The notes under the pieces: generated by a model
What the model was told of the DNA's origin: nothing
Databases searched by the model: none
The model's input: the letters and a program-made list of their open reading frames with translations, nothing else
Made by a program: the position numbers and the translations under genes
Assembly (NCBI RefSeq): GCF_040493455.1
Contig: NZ_JANFDA010000005.1
Span: 248,001 to 312,000, forward strand
DNA length: 64,000 nt
From: Microcosmobacter sp040493455
Lineage (GTDB): Bacteria; Bacteroidota; Bacteroidia; Flavobacteriales; Flavobacteriaceae
Direction: 5' to 3'
Part shown: one piece after another, positions 61,040 through 64,000 of the stretch
Layout: every line of letters begins with the position of its first letter
Numbering within the stretch: position 1 is the stretch's first letter

Positions 61040-61492
61040 ATGGAACTTATATTAAAACAAGACGTTGAGAATTTAGGATTTAAAGACGATATTGTAACAG
61101 TTAAGAACGGTTATGGTAGAAATTATTTAATTCCTCAAGGGCAAGCTATTTTAGCGACACCTTCTGCGAAGAAAGTATTAGCAGAGAACTTAAAGCAACG
61201 TGCTTTCAAAGAAAAGAAAATAATCGACGATGCTAAAGCTGTAGCTGAAGTATTGAATGGTCTAGAAATAAAGATTGCTTCAAAAGTAGGAACAGGAGAC
61301 AAGCTTTTCGGTTCTGTAAACAATATCGATGTTGCAGCTGCACTTCAGAAAGAAGGACAGGACATAGATAAGAAGTTTATCAATGTTATTGGAGGAAACG
61401 TGAAGCGTTTAGGAAAATACAATGCAGTAATCAGATTACACAGAGAAGTAACAGTAGATTTACCATTTGAAGTAGTTGCTGAAGCGAAATAA
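61040..61492 (+). CDS. rplI: 50S ribosomal protein L9
   Basis: A 150-residue ribosomal protein of the large-subunit L1-stalk base. Family start MELILKQDVENLGFKDDIVTVKNGYGRNYLIPQGQA is intact; the long connecting helix (KKVLAENLKQRAFKEKKI) and the C-terminal domain follow, ending FEVVAEAK. It is the last gene of the operon, closed by a strong terminator. Confidence 0.96.
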   Translation: MELILKQDVENLGFKDDIVTVKNGYGRNYLIPQGQAILATPSAKKVLAENLKQRAFKEKKIIDDAKAVAEVLNGLEIKIASKVGTGDKLFGSVNNIDVAAALQKEGQDIDKKFINVIGGNVKRLGKYNAVIRLHREVTVDLPFEVVAEAK

Positions 61493-61517
61493 TTAACAAG
61501 TATAGTTAATAAAGAAC

Positions 61518-61548
61518 AAGGGTTGCACGAGAGTGTAACCCTTTTTTT
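61518..61548 (+). terminator. Terminator of the rpsF-rpsR-rplI operon
   Basis: Arms AAGGGTTGCAC (61518-61528) and GTGTAACCCTT (61533-61543), one G-T pair, around a GAGA tetraloop, followed by a T run. Confidence 0.9.
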
Positions 61549-61551
61549 ATT

Positions 61552-61588
61552 AATTTAAGGCGTCAAAAAATTAACTAATCCTTAAATT
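61552..61588. repeat. Inverted repeat in the leader of the TonB receptor gene
   Basis: Arms AATTTAAGG (61552-61560) and CCTTAAATT (61580-61588), perfect, around a 19-base loop. The right arm ends 4 bases before the ATG at 61593, so the hairpin could cover the translation start. Confidence 0.55.
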
Positions 61589-61592
61589 CCAG

Positions 61593-64000
61593 ATGAAAAA
61601 AACTCTTTTCTCTTTTCTTTTATTGTGCTTTGTTGCCTTCGGATACTCCCAGGTAACAACATCCAACATTAAGGGTCTTATCCTTGATGAAAATGGAGAT
61701 CCCTTACCAGGTGCCAATGTCGTAGCTGTACATACACCAACAGGTACTAAATATGGAGCGGCTACCAATTTTGATGGCCGTTATAGTATTCTCAATATGA
61801 GAGTCGGCGGACCATACAGTGTAACCATCACATACGTTGGTTATCAAGATAAGGTGTATAACGATGTATTTCTGGTTTTGGGTAAAACCCAGAACATAAA
61901 TTATCAAATGGTACAGAATGCTGAAGAATTGGACGCTGTTGTAATTACAGGTTCTAATTCTGGCGTATTTGGTAGTGATCGTACAGGAGCAGAGACGAAT
62001 GTCGGTCGTCGTGAAATAACCAGATTACCGACGATTTCGCGTTCAGCATCAGATTTTACTCGTCTAGAGCCTTCATCCACAGGAAACTCGTTTGGAGGAC
62101 GTAATGACCAGTATAATAACTTCTCATTAGATGGTTCAATATTCAATAATCCATTTGGGTTAGATTCTCCAACACCTGGAGGTCAAACAGGAGCGCAGCC
62201 AATCTCACTAGATGCGATTGATCAAATTCAAGTTGCTCTAGCACCTTATGACGTCACTCAATCTGGTTTTACAGGTGCTTCGGTAAACGCTGTTACAAAA
62301 AGTGGTACTAATGAATTTCATGGAACGGTTTATGGATTCTTCAGAAATGAAGGGCTAACTGGTAAAAAGGTCGATGGAGAAGATGTGTTGAGACCAGATT
62401 TAGAGCAAAACCAATTCGGATTCAGTATAGGGGGACCAATCGTAAAAGATAAATTATTCTTCTTTGCAAATTTTGAAAAAGACCAAAGAACAGATTTAGG
62501 AACCAATGGTTTCTTTGCAGGGACTAACTCTGGAGCGCCAGGAGAGTCTAGGGTTTTAGAATCGGATTTCCAATTGGTAGATAACATTCTTAGACAAGTC
62601 GTTATTGGACAAGATGCCAATGGAGACGATATGTTCTATAATCCTGGACGATATGAAGGGTTTACTTACGACAGTAACTCTACCAAAGGAATCTTCAAGT
62701 TAGATTGGAACATCAATGATAAGAATAGATTAGCAATCATCTATAATTTCTTAGAAGCTTCGAGAGAGCAACCAGCTCACCCTACAGCATTAGGGTTTAG
62801 AGGTCCTGGACCTAATCAACTTCAGTTTGAAAATACTGGGTACGAAATCAACAATAATCTAGATTCTTTCCAATTGGAATTAAACAGTGATTTAGGAAAC
62901 GGAATTAGTAATAAGTTCCAGCTAGGATATACACATTTCGATGATTTTAGAAATGCACTATCATCACCTGCGCCGACAATTACAATCCTTAATGAAGGTT
63001 CAAACTATATTATTGGAGGGCATGAGCCATTCTCTATAAACAATAGATTAGATCAAAAAGTATTTCAGTTTAACAACAATACCAACATCGTTAAAGGAAA
63101 TCACACGTTTACCGTTGGGTTCTCTTTCGAAAAGTTCCAGTTCGATAATTCATTCAACTTAGGAGCTTATGGCGCGCAAGGTGTTTTCTTCCCAACAGGA
63201 GATATTCAAAGCTTTAGAGATACAGTAGGTGATCCTGGTGCTGAAGCCGCATTAGTAGGTTTCTACCAAGGATTGTTTAATGCTGCTATAGCTGCAGACA
63301 GCGCTTTGAATGCTGCAGGTACAGGAAATCCTGGAGGTTGGGCATTAGCAGAAACTAATGTAGGTCAGCTTGCTTTTTACCTTCAAGATGAATGGAACGT
63401 TAATGAGAACTTTAAATTGACCTATGGTGTTCGTTTCGATAGACCATTATATTTTGATACAGCTGAAAAGATTAGAGAAAACATAGATAGAAAAGGCGGT
63501 CCATTCGATCCTGGAACGTTTACAGGAGGAACGTATCAGCCAACAATCAATTACTTTGATCCAGATACAGGAGCTACTGTAAACTTAGATTCTGAACAAT
63601 TACCATCCAATGATTTCCTAATATCACCAAGACTAGGTATAAACTGGGATGTGAATGGTAATAACAAGACTCAAGTTAGAGGTGGAACAGGATTATTTAC
63701 TGGTCGTTTCCCATTCGTTTGGTTAGGAAACCAAGTACAAGGTGTAGATTTCTTCTTCTATCAATTAGTAGATCCAGATTTCCAATGGCCACAAGTATGG
63801 CGATCTAATCTTGGTGTGGACCACAGATTGGAAAATGGAATTACGCTTAGTGCAGATTTATCTTATACTAAAGATATCAATGGTGCACATGTACAAAATT
63901 GGGCATTGAATAACCCTTCTGGAACATTACAAGGTGTAGATAACAGACCAGTTTATGAGGCTTCTGATATTGCAGTGAATGCGTTTGGAGGCCCTACAAA
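61593..64000 (+). CDS. Oar-like TonB-dependent receptor (3' end cut by window)
   Basis: An open frame from ATG 61593 to the window edge (about 802 residues, no stop), so the C-terminus is missing. The signal peptide is about residues 1-19 (ending GYSQ). A carboxypeptidase-regulatory-like domain covers about 25-105 (IKGLILDENGDPLPGANVVAVHTPTGTKYGAATN, then YSILNMRVGGPYSVTITYVGY). The plug has SDFTRLEPSS, GRNDQYNNFSLDGS and LAPYDVTQSGFTGASVNAVTKSGTNEFHGT, the block typical of Oar-like receptors. The barrel follows (WNVNENFKLTYGVRFD). It resides in the outer membrane; the substrate is unknown. It follows the ribosomal operon. Confidence 0.88.
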   Translation, partial: MKKTLFSFLLLCFVAFGYSQVTTSNIKGLILDENGDPLPGANVVAVHTPTGTKYGAATNFDGRYSILNMRVGGPYSVTITYVGYQDKVYNDVFLVLGKTQNINYQMVQNAEELDAVVITGSNSGVFGSDRTGAETNVGRREITRLPTISRSASDFTRLEPSSTGNSFGGRNDQYNNFSLDGSIFNNPFGLDSPTPGGQTGAQPISLDAIDQIQVALAPYDVTQSGFTGASVNAVTKSGTNEFHGTVYGFFRNEGLTGKKVDGEDVLRPDLEQNQFGFSIGGPIVKDKLFFFANFEKDQRTDLGTNGFFAGTNSGAPGESRVLESDFQLVDNILRQVVIGQDANGDDMFYNPGRYEGFTYDSNSTKGIFKLDWNINDKNRLAIIYNFLEASREQPAHPTALGFRGPGPNQLQFENTGYEINNNLDSFQLELNSDLGNGISNKFQLGYTHFDDFRNALSSPAPTITILNEGSNYIIGGHEPFSINNRLDQKVFQFNNNTNIVKGNHTFTVGFSFEKFQFDNSFNLGAYGAQGVFFPTGDIQSFRDTVGDPGAEAALVGFYQGLFNAAIAADSALNAAGTGNPGGWALAETNVGQLAFYLQDEWNVNENFKLTYGVRFDRPLYFDTAEKIRENIDRKGGPFDPGTFTGGTYQPTINYFDPDTGATVNLDSEQLPSNDFLISPRLGINWDVNGNNKTQVRGGTGLFTGRFPFVWLGNQVQGVDFFFYQLVDPDFQWPQVWRSNLGVDHRLENGITLSADLSYTKDINGAHVQNWALNNPSGTLQGVDNRPVYEASDIAVNAFGGPT

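Overview
The window comes from a marine-type member of the Flavobacteriaceae (Bacteroidota). Evidence: A+T-rich DNA; promoters of the Bacteroidota form, with a -7 element TAnnTTTG and often a TTG 19-20 bases upstream; few Shine-Dalgarno sites; secreted proteins ending in type IX secretion sorting domains; a GldL-like small membrane protein; TonB receptors with carboxypeptidase-regulatory-like N-termini; and a crtI-crtB-crtZ-lycopene cyclase pigment cluster. I see no phage, IS element, rRNA or CRISPR array, and the window is almost entirely coding. Both edges cut a gene.

Layout. 1-2126: ABC ATPase and a truncated membrane partner (minus). 2219-6692: mtaB, a lipoprotein, a GNAT-like protein, a hydrolase, a lytic transglycosylase and a hypothetical gene, followed by a palindromic intergenic repeat. 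6828-9986: YdeI-like protein, an A+T-rich orphan and pepT (minus). 10090-15102: pyrD, two T9SS-secreted proteins (M43 protease, spondin domain) and HMG-CoA lyase. 15142-21554: a probable iron-responsive operon (DUF4856 lipoprotein, imelysin, HTTM membrane protein, TonB receptor) with repeated palindromes at its promoters. 21620-26968: PhoD-like phosphatase, guaB, thioredoxin-like protein, an exported TonB-C-like protein and an SRPBCC protein. 27111-32524: three periplasmic chaperone/PPIase genes, a MoxR ATPase and a GldL-like peptide. 32634-36744: aconitase, a Crp/Fnr regulator and a lipoprotein behind a Crp-type palindrome.

36811-41300 is the most coherent system: a carotenoid operon (crtI, crtB, crtZ, lycopene cyclase; predicted product zeaxanthin) preceded by a MerR-family regulator. 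That regulator carries the W-x9-EH and (D/E)-x-H-x-x-G signatures of CarH-type B12 photoreceptors. A repeated GTTWAACAAA motif sits on the -7 elements of both the regulator and crtI promoters, which suggests light-controlled, autoregulated pigment synthesis.

41395-64000: tRNA-Leu and tRNA-Lys, aroK, a phosphoribosyltransferase, an S4 protein, an FKBP lipoprotein, a porin, a split transketolase with an exported protein gene wedged between its halves, tgt, an LptF/G permease, an EamA transporter, accA, dnaB followed by a DUF4393 (Abi-alpha-like) gene, an exported protein of unclear function, a membrane nucleotide cyclase, YjbQ, priA, a LytTR response regulator, the rpsF-rpsR-rplI operon and the start of an Oar-like TonB receptor. 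Functions are assigned by reading motifs by eye; no database search was possible.
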